Source: Microthrixaceae bacterium (GTDB lineage Bacteria > Actinomycetota > Acidimicrobiia > Acidimicrobiales > DATDAH01). From it: 64,000 nt of DNA. Of this stretch, positions 27,820 to 37,493 are shown piece after piece; the first letter of the stretch is position 1; each line of letters begins with the position of its first letter. Location of the stretch: the NCBI GenBank assembly GCA_020637195.1, contig JACJWK010000017.1, positions 16,757-80,756 on the forward strand, given 5' to 3'. A program made the position numbers and the translations under genes. The notes beneath the pieces are model-generated. The model did no database searches. It was given only the letters and a program-made list of their open reading frames with translations, and was not told the origin of the DNA.

Positions 27820-30336
27820 TCAGCCCGAGAGCGCGAACCGGAACCGGTGCTCGATCACCGGGGAGCCGCCACCCACCAGCACGGTCCAGGTGACGTCGAG
27901 GGTCGCGGGTCCGGAAACGTCGCTGTCGACCCGGATCGAGTGCGGTTCGGCGGCGCTGAAGGCCAGGGGTGGTCCCGTCGGCTGGAAGACCGACTCCCCG
28001 GCGACCACGACCTGGTCCGAGTCGGGTCGGGCGAACGCGACCGTCGCCGCGTCCACTCCGGGCACCACGGGCGCACCGGCGCTGCGCAGGGTGGCGGTGC
28101 TGCCCGCGAACGTGGGCGCCACGGTGTGCACCCGGGCCACCCAGGTGCTCGTCGGCACCCCGGCGGGGCTGGCGACGGCCACCGTGGTGGGCACGTCGAG
28201 GGCGCTGCCGAGCGTGCCCAGCGCGGTGTCCACCGTCACCGAGTCGACCGTCGGCGTGACCGCGGGGTCCGTGGTGGTCAGCAGCGCCCGGATGCGGACC
28301 CACCGGTCGAAGTCGTGGCCGTAGCCCACCGGAAGGTCGCTCGTGGTGTACGAGGTGCCGGACGTGCCGTCCGGGCCGACGAACGGTGCGAGCACGCTCG
28401 CGAGTTGGCTGTCCCCGCTGGCGAGCTGGAAGGCCACCGCGGTGCCCGCCGGCGTGTCCGCTTCCCAGCGGAGCCGGCCGAACACGCCGTCGACGCCGGT
28501 GTCGATCGGTGCCGAGTCCCACAGACCCACCGGGCGGTAGCGGCCCTCCTCGGGCCGGACGGTCACCGCCGGAGCGGGAAACGTCACGGTGCGGGCCTGT
28601 CGCCACGAGCCCACCTGCACCTCGTCGCCGGTCCCCGTCCCCGACGCCCGGTCGAAGCTCAACCAGAAGGGCTCGCCTGACGCCGACGCCACGGTCACCG
28701 CGGTCGATCCCACCGTCCAACCCGAGGCGTCACGGGCGTGGCCGATGAACGCGCCGCCGAAGTCCGTCCCCGCGCAGGGGACCGGAGCCGACCCACCCAC
28801 CGTGATCTCGGTGCCCGCCACCGGGCAGGCGACCACGACGTGCTCGGCGTCGACCGGGACCAGGTACCGGTCACCCAGCTCGTGCCGGGGCCAGAACGCG
28901 GTGGACTCGTCGCCGTCGCCGTCGTCTTGTTGGAGGGCGCCGGTCGGCGTGTCGATCCCGGTGACGCGCACGGCCGGGCCGGCGCCATCGGGCGCGCTCG
29001 GGCCGAGGACGTCCACACCGTCGGGATCGCCCGACACCAGCTCCTCGGTGCCGTCCGAGCGCTGGACGTCGGCGTCGGCGCCGGCGGCGCCGTAACCCAG
29101 GCGGGCCGTGCGACTCTGGACGCCGAGCAGGTCGTCCGTGCCGGCGGGCACGCCGACGACGGCGTCACCGCCGGTGTCGGAGCGGTGGGTGAGCAGGAAG
29201 GGGACGCCGTTGGTCGAGCGCACCACCGCGGTGTGCGGCGCGGTGACGTCGGCGACGAGGGTGACCGTGCCGTCGCCGGGCGTCACCGTCGCCGCGGCCA
29301 CCGCGGAGGAACCGTCGAGCACCTCGATGTCGGCGCTCGCCCACGGTGCGCGCACGGAGAACGTCTGGCCGTCGCGATCGGTCGGCACGACGAAGGCCGT
29401 GCCGGCGAAGGCGGCCGGCACCAGCCCGTCCTGGCCGTCGTCGGTGCCGACGCCCGCCAGCGGCCCGGTGGTGGCGTACGACGAGTCGGGGGTGTTGCCG
29501 GTGAAGGTCACCACACCGCCGGCCCCCGCCGTCACGGCGGGCGATCCGTCGTGGCTGATGTCGGTGCCCGCGAGGTACGCCGCCACGTCCACCCGATCCG
29601 CGCCCGGCCCGTACCCGTCGCTGACCGTGTAGTAGAGGGTGCGGGGCGACGCGTACGAGAAGACCGCCGCCGGGTCCGACACCGACGCCACGGGACCTTC
29701 GTGGTTCCAGTAGAGGCAGAAGTCGGTGGTGGCGCCGGCAGGCAAGTCGTCGAGTTGGACCCACACGCCGGTCGCGAGCGACGCGAGGCCCTCGGGCTCC
29801 ACGTAGAGGTCGAGATCGACGAACCCACCGCCGTCGTAGCGGGCGGCGCGCAGGTCCGCGGCGCCGGCGTCGAGCTCGCCGGCCGCCATCGGGGTCTGGG
29901 TGTCGAGCACCACCCGCACCTGGTACTCGGTCTCCGCCGTCGCCCCGGCGGCGGTGTGGTCGACGTCGAAGCAACGGCGGGAGCGCCACGCGTCGTCCCA
30001 CCACGGCTCCGCGGGATCGGCCGGGGCGGTCCCGAAGTGGTCGAGGGTGAGGGCCCCGGCGGCGAGGTCGTCCCGCGTGGCGGCGAGCGTCCCGGCGCCC
30101 CACGGCGTGTCGGCGGGGGCCGACACCGGTGTGGCGTCGCCGTAGGCGTAGAAGTCGAGGCTGTCGCCGACCTGCACGCCGCTCGTGGTGAGGTGGTCCC
30201 CGCCCACGTCGCCGACCGCCGCGGGCAGGACCGAGGGGCCCGTCGCCGCCACCGCGACCAGGGCGGCGGCACCGGCGGCCGCGCGCCAGCGGCGCCGGCG
30301 GCGGCGCGCGGCCACGGGCAGGGGTCGGGTTCCCAC
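27820..30336 (-). CDS. Large secreted surface protein with DUF2341 domain
   Basis: 838 residues. An Arg-rich leader (AARRRRRRWR) and a hydrophobic segment (AAAGAAALVAVAATGPSVLPAA) form the signal peptide. At about 105-215 is a DUF2341-like jelly-roll: WWDDAWRSRRCFDVDH, then DLRAARYDGGGFVDLDLYVE, GVWVQLDDLPAG and DFCLYWNHEG. The remaining 600 residues are acidic beta-rich sequence of the adhesin kind. GTG 30336 is chosen because AAAGGA stands six bases before it. It is the first gene of a three-gene minus-strand operon. A role at the cell envelope is inferred. Confidence 0.7.
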   Translation of the reverse strand: MGTRPLPVAARRRRRRWRAAAGAAALVAVAATGPSVLPAAVGDVGGDHLTTSGVQVGDSLDFYAYGDATPVSAPADTPWGAGTLAATRDDLAAGALTLDHFGTAPADPAEPWWDDAWRSRRCFDVDHTAAGATAETEYQVRVVLDTQTPMAAGELDAGAADLRAARYDGGGFVDLDLYVEPEGLASLATGVWVQLDDLPAGATTDFCLYWNHEGPVASVSDPAAVFSYASPRTLYYTVSDGYGPGADRVDVAAYLAGTDISHDGSPAVTAGAGGVVTFTGNTPDSSYATTGPLAGVGTDDGQDGLVPAAFAGTAFVVPTDRDGQTFSVRAPWASADIEVLDGSSAVAAATVTPGDGTVTLVADVTAPHTAVVRSTNGVPFLLTHRSDTGGDAVVGVPAGTDDLLGVQSRTARLGYGAAGADADVQRSDGTEELVSGDPDGVDVLGPSAPDGAGPAVRVTGIDTPTGALQQDDGDGDESTAFWPRHELGDRYLVPVDAEHVVVACPVAGTEITVGGSAPVPCAGTDFGGAFIGHARDASGWTVGSTAVTVASASGEPFWLSFDRASGTGTGDEVQVGSWRQARTVTFPAPAVTVRPEEGRYRPVGLWDSAPIDTGVDGVFGRLRWEADTPAGTAVAFQLASGDSQLASVLAPFVGPDGTSGTSYTTSDLPVGYGHDFDRWVRIRALLTTTDPAVTPTVDSVTVDTALGTLGSALDVPTTVAVASPAGVPTSTWVARVHTVAPTFAGSTATLRSAGAPVVPGVDAATVAFARPDSDQVVVAGESVFQPTGPPLAFSAAEPHSIRVDSDVSGPATLDVTWTVLVGGGSPVIEHRFRFALSG

Positions 30337-30445
30337 GGAGTTCCTTTCGGGCGTCGCGCCGCCGCGACTGAGCCTCCGGCGCGCCGGCACGGGCTACCGT
30401 GCCCGCCGGGCGTCCGGTACGACGGCGAGGAGTCGGGAGCGAGCA

Positions 30446-31648
30446 GTGGCAGCGGCGGAGATCGACGGGTTCGTGGCACCAGGCTTCGAGGGGGTGCGCG
30501 ACGCCTTCGCGGCCAACTTCGAGAGCCACGGGGAGGTGGGGGCGTCGTTCTGCCTCTACCACCGGGGCGAGCCGGTGGTGGACCTCTGGGGCGGCGTGGC
30601 CGACCCGGCGACGGGTCGGCCCTACGAGCGGGACACGTGCCAGCTCGTGTTCTCCACCACCAAGGGCGTCGTGGCCATCTGCGCCAACCGCCTCATGGAC
30701 GAGGGCCGGCTCGACCCCGACGCCCCGGTGGCCGAGTACTGGCCCGAGTTCGCCCAGGCGGGCAAGCAGGACCTTCCCGTCCGCTGGCTGCTGTCCCACC
30801 AGGCGGGGCTGCCGGTCCTCGACGTCACCCTCACCCTCGACGAGACGTTGCGATGGGACCCCGTGGTCGAGGCCCTGGCGGCCCAGGCGCCGATCTGGGA
30901 GCCCGGCACGAAGCACGGCTACCACGCCACGACGTTCGGCTGGCTCGTCGGCGAGGTCATCCGTCGGGTCACCGGGCAGTCCGTCGGCGAGTACGTGGCC
31001 GAGCACCTCGCCGGCCCCCTCGGCCTCGACCTGTGGATCGGCGTGCCCGAGGAGCGCCTCGGCCAGGTGGCCCCCCTCGTGCCCATCGACCTGCCCGACA
31101 ACGAGAACGTGCGCATGGTCATCGACCAGCTGCTCGGCCCCGACAGCCTCACCGGCCGCGCCCTGCGCACGCCGTGCCCCGACCTGTTCGGCGGCACCGA
31201 GGGCACCGTCGACCTGTCGATGTTCGGCGACCCGCGGGTCCTGGGCGCCGAGATCCCCGCCGCCAACGGCGTCACGAACGCCCGGGCCCTCGCCCGCCTC
31301 TACTCGGCCTGCATCGACGAGGTGGACGGCATCCGGCTGCTGTCGGACGCGCAGGTGGCTCGGGCCATCGAGCCCCAGGTGACGGGCCCGGACGCCATCA
31401 TGTTCTTCCCGACGGTGCTCGGGATGGGCTTCTTCCTCAGCTCGGGCTTCAGCAACTACGGCGGCCCCCGGGGCTTCGGCCACACCGGCACGGGCGGGTC
31501 GATGGGCTTCGCCGACCCCGACGCCCACATCGGGTACGGCTACGTGATGAACCAGCTGCTGCCCAACATGATCGGCGACGCCCGCACGGTCGCGCTCACC
31601 GAGGCCTGCTACGAGGCCGTCGGCGGGGTGCCCCCGGCCATCGTCTAG
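30446..31648 (+). CDS. Serine hydrolase of the class C beta-lactamase/esterase VIII family
   Basis: 400 residues. Nucleophile motif S70-T-T-K73 in LVFSTTKGV. The Tyr of the second motif lies in GYHATTFGWLVGEV, and GHTGTGGS corresponds to the third (KTG-like) motif. There is no signal peptide, so it is more likely a cytoplasmic esterase or peptidase (EstB/LACTB type) than an antibiotic-hydrolysing enzyme. GTG 30446 is preceded by GGGAG seven bases upstream. Confidence 0.85.
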   Translation: MAAAEIDGFVAPGFEGVRDAFAANFESHGEVGASFCLYHRGEPVVDLWGGVADPATGRPYERDTCQLVFSTTKGVVAICANRLMDEGRLDPDAPVAEYWPEFAQAGKQDLPVRWLLSHQAGLPVLDVTLTLDETLRWDPVVEALAAQAPIWEPGTKHGYHATTFGWLVGEVIRRVTGQSVGEYVAEHLAGPLGLDLWIGVPEERLGQVAPLVPIDLPDNENVRMVIDQLLGPDSLTGRALRTPCPDLFGGTEGTVDLSMFGDPRVLGAEIPAANGVTNARALARLYSACIDEVDGIRLLSDAQVARAIEPQVTGPDAIMFFPTVLGMGFFLSSGFSNYGGPRGFGHTGTGGSMGFADPDAHIGYGYVMNQLLPNMIGDARTVALTEACYEAVGGVPPAIV

Positions 31649-31658
31649 CCCCGACGGC

Positions 31659-32117
31659 TCAACCCGTCGTCGTCGGCGGAGGCTCGGGGACGGGCACGCC
31701 CTCGGCCTCGAGCTGGTCGCCCACCGTGGACGGGATGACGATCTGCCACCCGTCGGCCTCGAGCTGGTCCCGGGTGCGCTCGAGCTCGCCGGCCGCACGG
31801 CCCTGGGCGGTGAACGTGAACACCCAGGCGTCGCCCTGGTCGACCACCCGCTCGACGGTGACCTCCTCGTGGGCGTCGACGGTGCCCATGGGCGTGCGGC
31901 TGTCGCGGCCGGCCTCGCCCACGCGCACCGAGACCTCGTAGTCGGTGGGGTTCGACACCACGATCTGGTCGACGCGGCCGGGGCCCTCGAGTAGCGGCAC
32001 CAGGAGGCGCAGCACCAGCACGACCGCCAGCACGGCCAGGCCCAGCACCAGCACGTGCGCCGGCCGCACGGGCGGCAGCGAGCGCCGGTCGGGCCGGGTG
32101 GCGGTGATCCCGGTCAC
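31659..32117 (-). CDS. Small single-pass membrane protein of unknown function
   Basis: 152 residues. A basic cytoplasmic start (TRPDRRSLPPVRPA), one membrane helix (HVLVLGLAVLAVVLVLRLLV) and an exterior part with a beta pattern (VSNPTDYEVSVRVGEAG, AWVFTFTAQGR). It ends in PEPPPTTTG. No family recognised. Its gene is convergent with the serine hydrolase (10 bp between stops) and divergent from prfC. Confidence 0.65.
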   Translation of the reverse strand: MTGITATRPDRRSLPPVRPAHVLVLGLAVLAVVLVLRLLVPLLEGPGRVDQIVVSNPTDYEVSVRVGEAGRDSRTPMGTVDAHEEVTVERVVDQGDAWVFTFTAQGRAAGELERTRDQLEADGWQIVIPSTVGDQLEAEGVPVPEPPPTTTG

Positions 32118-32181
32118 GGGCGCGGGCGGCGAGGGGACATGACCCGGCCCAGGCTACCGGTGCCGTCGGTACCCTGACCGG

Positions 32182-33780
32182 GTGACCGCGGCCGCCGCGG
32201 AGGCCGCCCGCCGGCGGACCTTCGCCATCATCTCCCACCCCGACGCCGGCAAGACCACCCTCACCGAGAAGTTCCTCCTCTACGGCGGGGCCCTCGTGAA
32301 GGAGGCCGGCGCGGTCAAGGCCCGCGGCGACCGCCGCTCGGCCACCTCCGACTGGATGGCCCTCGAGCAGCAGCGCGGCATCTCCATCACGTCGACCGTC
32401 ATGCAGTTCCCGTACCGCGACCGTGTGGTGAACCTGCTCGACACCCCGGGCCACCGGGACTTCTCGGAGGACACGTACCGGGTGCTGGCCGCGGCCGACG
32501 CCGCGGTGATGGTGCTGGACGCGGCCAAGGGCATCGAGCCCCAGACCCTCAAGCTGTTCGAGGTGTGCCGCCAGCGCAACCTGCCGCTGCTGAGCTTCAT
32601 CAACAAGTGGGACCGCCCCGGCCGCGAGGCGCTGGAACTGATCGACGAGATCGAGCAGAAGCTCGACATCGTGGCCACCCCGGTCACCTGGCCGGTGGGC
32701 ATCGCCGGCGATTTCCGGGGCGTGGCCGACCGGGCCCTCGGCGGGGACGCCGACGGCGAGGTGGGCTTCACCCGGTTCACCCGCACCGCCCGGGGCAGCA
32801 CCGAGGCCCCCGAGGAGGAGGTGTCGGCCGAGCAGGCCCGCGCCGACGAGGGACAGGCCTGGACCGCGGCCGAGGAGGAGCTGGCCCTGCTGGCCGAGGT
32901 GGGCGCGGACCACGACGCCAAGACCTTCCTCGCCGGCGAGACCACGCCGGTGTTCTTCGGCTCGGCGCTGACCAACTTCGGGGTGCGCAAGCTGCTCGAC
33001 GCGGTGGTCGACCTGGTGCCCTCGCCCACGCCCCGCGACGACGTCGACGACGTGCCCCGCCCGCTCGACGCCCCCTTCTCCGGGTTCGTCTTCAAGGTCC
33101 AGGCCAACATGGACCCGGCCCACCGCGACCGCATCGCGTTCTTCCGGGTGTGCTCGGGGCGCTTCGAGCGGGGCCTGGTGGTCACCCACGGCCCCACCGG
33201 CAAGCCCTTCGCCACCAAGTACGCCCACCAGGTGTTCGGCCAGGAGCGCGAGACCCTCGAGGAGGCCTTCCCCGGCGACGTCGTCGGCCTCGTCAACGCC
33301 ACCGACGTGCGGGTGGGCGACACTCTCTACCTGGACGAGCCCGTCGAGTTCCCCCGCATCCCCAGCTTCGCCCCCGAGCACTTCTCGGTGGCCCGAGTGC
33401 GCGACACCGGCCGCTTCAAGCAGTTCCGCCGGGGCGTGGCGCAGCTCGACGAGGAGGGCGTGGTGCAGGTGCTGCGCGACGACGACCTGGGCGACCAGGC
33501 CCCGCTGCTCGCCGCCGTCGGCCCCATGCAGTTCGAGGTGGCCACCCACCGCCTCGAGAACGAGTTCGGCGCGCCGGTCGAGCTCAACCGCACCAGCTAC
33601 CGGGTGGCCCGGCGCACCGACGCCGAGAGCGAGCCCACCCTCAAGGCCATGCAGGGCGTCGACGTGCTCAAGCGCGCCGACGGCACCCGCTACGCGCTGT
33701 TCGAGAGCCAGTACTGGCTCGAGCGGGTGGAGCGAGAGCAGCCCGAGCTCACCCTCGACCGCCTCGTCGCCGAGGGCTGA
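32182..33780 (+). CDS. prfC: Peptide chain release factor 3
   Basis: 532 residues. GTPase domain: P-loop SHPDAGKTTLTEK, switch I region with RRSATSDWMALEQQRGISIT, DTPGHRDF, and INKWDRPGR. The RF3-specific middle domain and C-terminal VGPMQFEVATHRLENEFG follow. It recycles RF1 and RF2 from the ribosome after peptide release. The length is typical. GTG 32182 has TACCCT six bases upstream, so the message is probably leaderless. Confidence 0.94.
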   Translation: MTAAAAEAARRRTFAIISHPDAGKTTLTEKFLLYGGALVKEAGAVKARGDRRSATSDWMALEQQRGISITSTVMQFPYRDRVVNLLDTPGHRDFSEDTYRVLAAADAAVMVLDAAKGIEPQTLKLFEVCRQRNLPLLSFINKWDRPGREALELIDEIEQKLDIVATPVTWPVGIAGDFRGVADRALGGDADGEVGFTRFTRTARGSTEAPEEEVSAEQARADEGQAWTAAEEELALLAEVGADHDAKTFLAGETTPVFFGSALTNFGVRKLLDAVVDLVPSPTPRDDVDDVPRPLDAPFSGFVFKVQANMDPAHRDRIAFFRVCSGRFERGLVVTHGPTGKPFATKYAHQVFGQERETLEEAFPGDVVGLVNATDVRVGDTLYLDEPVEFPRIPSFAPEHFSVARVRDTGRFKQFRRGVAQLDEEGVVQVLRDDDLGDQAPLLAAVGPMQFEVATHRLENEFGAPVELNRTSYRVARRTDAESEPTLKAMQGVDVLKRADGTRYALFESQYWLERVEREQPELTLDRLVAEG

Positions 33781-33790
33781 GCACCACCGC

Positions 33791-35706
33791 TCAGCGGCCG
33801 AGGCGGGACTCGACGAGGGCCCGGCGGGCCGGCGACACCCGCCCGGCCACTACGAGGTGCTCCGCGGCGGAGGCGAACGACCACCCGCCGTCGACGGCCT
33901 CGCCGACGTCGAGCAGGCGCGCCGCGGTGGCCTCCTCGAGGCCGTCGACCACCCCGTCCACGTCGAGGTCGGCGGCGACCGCCACGTCGGACGCGAGGAA
34001 CGAGGGCCCCACCACGGCGGCGACGGCGACGACGCGGCGCGCCGGTGGGGACAGCAGCGCCAACCGGTCCGCCACCCCGGCCTCGATCACCGGCGGGACG
34101 CCCACCACCGCGAGCCCGCCCGGCGGCGGCGGCCCGGGACCGGCCCGCTCGGCGACCTGCACGAGCCGCCCCGGGTTCCCCGCCGTGTCCCGCACCAGGT
34201 CGATCAGCGCCGGCAGCGCCGGAGCGCCCCGTGGGAGGCCGAGGCGCCCGGCGAGCAGGTCGAGCGCGTCCTCGTCGTCGAGGGGGCCGAGATCGAGGCG
34301 GAGCTGCACCGGGACGCGGCCGGTGTCGCCGACGAGGCCGGAGAGGCCGGGGGGCAGCGGCGGGCCGGCCTGCACGAGGAGCACGCCGAGGAGGGGGACC
34401 GGCTCGGGCAGGGGGAGGGGTCGGTCCAGCAGGTGCCGGAGCACGCCCACCACGTCCGGCGCGGCCCACTGCACGTCGTCGAGCACCAGCACCACGGGTT
34501 GCTCCCGGAGCACCGCCCGAGGCGCTCGACTGCGCCGGCGGTCCAGGCCAGACCTGCGGAGGAGAGGGAGGTCGAGGTCGCCGGCGTCGGACTGCTCCGG
34601 GACCCCAGAGCGGCGGCCGCCGCCAGGATGGTGCGGTGCCGCTCCCGGGCACGCAGCGGGCGGCGAGCACGAGGGCGCTGTCTTCGGCCGCCTCCGCGCC
34701 AGCTCGGCGGCGAGCGGGTCTTGCCCACACCCGGGTCCCCGGTGATCCACGCCACGCCGCCGACCTGTTCCCCGACACCCGCCGCCACGCGGCGCAGGAG
34801 GTCCCGCTCACCGCGCCGCCCGACGAGTGGGAGGGCCCGCTGCCGCTCGACCCACGCCGAGGCGGCGTCGACGCCCGTCCCCGGGCCGACCGCCGCGGCC
34901 GCGGCGTCGACGGGGACCCCGTGGCGCCGCGGTGCGGGCCCGTCGAGCAGGGGGTCCTGCACCAGCACCGCAGCTTCCAGGCGGCGCAGCTCGGGGCCGG
35001 GCTCGATGCCGAGCTCCTCGCCCAGCAGGGCTCGTGCCCGCTGGAACGCGCGCAGCGCGTCGCTCTGGCGCCCGGACCGGTAGAGGGCCACCATCAGCTG
35101 GGCCCACCGCCGCTCCCTCAGGGGGTCCTCGGCGAGCGCCGCCTCCACGCCGCCGACCACCGCCTCGGGCCGGCCCAGCTCCAGCAGGAGGTCGTGGTCG
35201 AGGTCGACCGTGGCGGCCCGGGCCTCGCCGAGCCGGCGGATCTCGGCCCGGCCGGCCGGGGCGTCGGCCAGGTCGCCGAGGGGCTCGCCGCGGAAGAGCG
35301 CGAGGGCCGCGGCCAGCACCTCGTGAGCCGCGCCGGGATCGCCCTGCTCGGCCAGGTCGCGTCCCCGGCTCACCAGCGCGTCGAAGCGGGACACGTCGAC
35401 GCGGTCGTGCGCGACCGGGACGACGTACCCGTCGGACCGCGTGTCCACCACGGCGGCGGCGTCGACGCCCTGCTCGTCGAGGGACCGGCGCAGGCGCGAC
35501 ACCCGGACGTGGAGGTTCTTGCGCCAGTTCGGCGGAGGCTCGTCCCACAGGTCGTGGGCGAGACGCTCGAGCGGGACCACCGCGCCCGCCCGCAGCGCCA
35601 GCGCGGCCACCACCGCCCGACCGCCCGTCGAGCGCACCTCCGCGGGGCGACCGCCCACCTCGAGCTCGAAGGGGCCGAGCAGGCGGATCGCCGCCGTGCC
35701 GTCCAC
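33791..35706 (-). pseudogene. SARP/BTAD-type regulator with AAA ATPase, frameshifted in the P-loop region
   Basis: The N-terminal frame (35706 to about 34720) gives an OmpR-like DNA-binding domain (IRLLGPFELEVGGRP, then LAHDLWDEPPPNWRKNLHVR), a BTAD domain (DVSRFDALV, WAQLMVALYRSGRQSDALRAF) and a Walker A in GDPGVGKT. After GKTR the frame changes; the rest (LAAELARR, VVLVLDDVQWAAPDVVGVL, the Walker B, and a helical end SRLGR) is in other frames down to 33791. At least two single-base losses lie between 34500 and 34740, each at a GG or similar doublet, as in the cbiO block. The intact protein would have about 640 residues. TAGGAT lies six bases before GTG 35706. Confidence 0.8.
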
Positions 35707-35751
35707 ACCGCGATCCTACGCACTGCCCCCGGGGCGGTCGCCCGCCGTGGA

Positions 35752-37305
35752 TCAGGGCACGGCGGCGTCCTCCGCGGTCCGGCAGCCCTCGGCCGCGCAC
35801 CCAGCCAGGTCGGCGACCCGGCCCGACAGCGCCTCCAGCAGCGCCGGGTCGGCGTCGGCGGCCAGGTTCTCGAGCTGGTCGGGGTCGGCGTCGTTGTCGT
35901 AGAGCTCGCGCTCGCCGGTGACGTACTCGACGTAGGTCCAGCGCCGGGTGCGCAGCCCGTGGAGCTCGGGGGTGTCGTCCTGGTAGAAGATCGCGCTGTG
36001 GTCCTGCCCGGGCCGCAGCTCCTCGTCGTAGTGGGCCAGCAGCACGCTCTGGCGGGGGAACGGTGCCGACGGGTCGAACAGCACGTCGGCGAAGGAGCGG
36101 CCGTCCACGAAGTCGGGGACCTCGGCGCCGGCCAGGGCCGCGAACGTCGGCGCGAGGTCGGTGTTCAGGACGAGCGCGTCGGACCGCTCCCCCTCGGGGA
36201 TGCCGGGGCCACGGACGACGAGGGGCACGTGCACGTCCTCCTCGTACGCGGTGAGCTTCCCGGACTGGAGCCGGTGCTGGCCGAGGTGGTGGCCGTTGTC
36301 GGAGGTGAACACGACGTAGGTGTCGTCGAGCTGGCCGTTGTCGCGCAGGGTGCGCACGAGGTCCCGGACGGCCCGGTCCACGCCGAGCAGCGACTGGAGG
36401 CGGGCCCGCTGGAGGCCGTCGAGGTAGGCCTGGTCGAAGTCGTTGATGCGGGGACGGTCCCGCACCCACTGCGGCATGGCGCTCACGTCGGCCTGGTCGT
36501 AGCTCGGGGTGCGGGGCGCGGTGGCGTCGGGGTACGCGTCCTCGTCGCCGGGGGCCGGGGTGGCCGGCGCGTGGGGCGAGACGAGGCTGAGGTAGGCGAA
36601 GAACGGGTCGCCCCGCTCGGCGGCGTCGTCGACGAAGTCGGCGACCTCGTCCACGAAGACGGTGCCGGCGTAGTCCTCGGGGGCGTCGCCGTGCTCGACG
36701 AGCGTCCCGTTGCGGTTGAGGGTGTACCCGTACTGGCGGTAGATGCCGCCCTCCTGCTCGTTGGTGCTACCGACCGGCGCGGCCCAGTGGTCCCAGCCGG
36801 GCGGCACGTACGCGTCGCCGGCCTCCCCCGGGTAGTCGTTGAGGTACTTGCCCACCAGCGCCGTCCGGTACCCGGCCTCCTGGAGCCAGGTCCCCACCGT
36901 CGACTCCTCCAGGCCGCGCTCGTGGAACACCTCGAACCCGCCGTTGCCGCGGTTGGTCTCCACCCCGGTGTTGTGCGAGTACTGGCCCCGCAGCACGGTG
37001 GACCGCGACGGGCAGCAGAGCGACACGCTGACGTACGCGCTGGTGAGCTCCACGCCGTGGTCGGTGAGGAGGCGGCGCACGTGGGGCAGGTGCTCGAGGT
37101 CGTCGTCGGCGAGGTCGTCGGCGAAGACGTAGAGGATGTTGGGCCGCTCGACCGGCGGGCCCGCGACCGAGGACGGCGGCGACCCCTCGTCGTCGCCGCC
37201 GCTCGCGCAGGCGGACGCGACCAGCACCGGCCCGAGCAGCAGGACCAGCAGGGGCACGAGCGCCGAGGCTCGTCGGCGGGCGGCGGGGACGGCGGACCGG
37301 GGCAC
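35752..37305 (-). CDS. Lipid-anchored sulfatase (formylglycine-dependent)
   Basis: 517 residues. Signal and lipobox in LLVLLLGPVLVASAC. The metal-binding NILYVFADDLADDD opens the alkaline-phosphatase-like fold. CCPSRSTVLRG carries C97-x-P-S-R, the sequence converted to formylglycine. Later VVFTSDNGHHLGQHRLQSGK gives the remaining metal and substrate ligands. It is closest in style to N-acetylglucosamine-6-sulfatases and would remove sulfate from an extracellular polysaccharide; the substrate is not known. No formylglycine-generating enzyme is in the window. GAGGAG lies about 10 bases before the start. Confidence 0.88.
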   Translation of the reverse strand: MPRSAVPAARRRASALVPLLVLLLGPVLVASACASGGDDEGSPPSSVAGPPVERPNILYVFADDLADDDLEHLPHVRRLLTDHGVELTSAYVSVSLCCPSRSTVLRGQYSHNTGVETNRGNGGFEVFHERGLEESTVGTWLQEAGYRTALVGKYLNDYPGEAGDAYVPPGWDHWAAPVGSTNEQEGGIYRQYGYTLNRNGTLVEHGDAPEDYAGTVFVDEVADFVDDAAERGDPFFAYLSLVSPHAPATPAPGDEDAYPDATAPRTPSYDQADVSAMPQWVRDRPRINDFDQAYLDGLQRARLQSLLGVDRAVRDLVRTLRDNGQLDDTYVVFTSDNGHHLGQHRLQSGKLTAYEEDVHVPLVVRGPGIPEGERSDALVLNTDLAPTFAALAGAEVPDFVDGRSFADVLFDPSAPFPRQSVLLAHYDEELRPGQDHSAIFYQDDTPELHGLRTRRWTYVEYVTGERELYDNDADPDQLENLAADADPALLEALSGRVADLAGCAAEGCRTAEDAAVP

Positions 37306-37401
37306 GAAGGTGGCTCCTCGTCGTGATGGCGTCGGGGACCGCGCGAGCGTGCACCCTCACGGGTTGCACCGCGGTTGCACCCGGTCGCCGGGACGGGGGC
37401 G

Positions 37402-37464
37402 GGCCTGGTGATCGACGACACCCTGTTCGGGGGCGGCGGGAACAGCCGGGTCCACGTGGCGAAG
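37402..37464 (+). repeat. Relic duplicating 63 bp of the downstream PQQ-like gene
   Basis: These bases match 40140-40202 inside the beta-propeller lipoprotein gene. The first 28 bases are identical and roughly seven mismatches follow. In one frame the relic still reads GLVIDDTLFGGGGNSRVHVAK against GLVIDDTLFEGGENSQFHVVK in the intact gene. It lies in the gap before the RCC1 gene. It is probably what remains of a paralogue or of a duplication event. Confidence 0.7.
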
Positions 37465-37493
37465 CGGTGGCCCGACGGGGTTACGCTTCGCCG

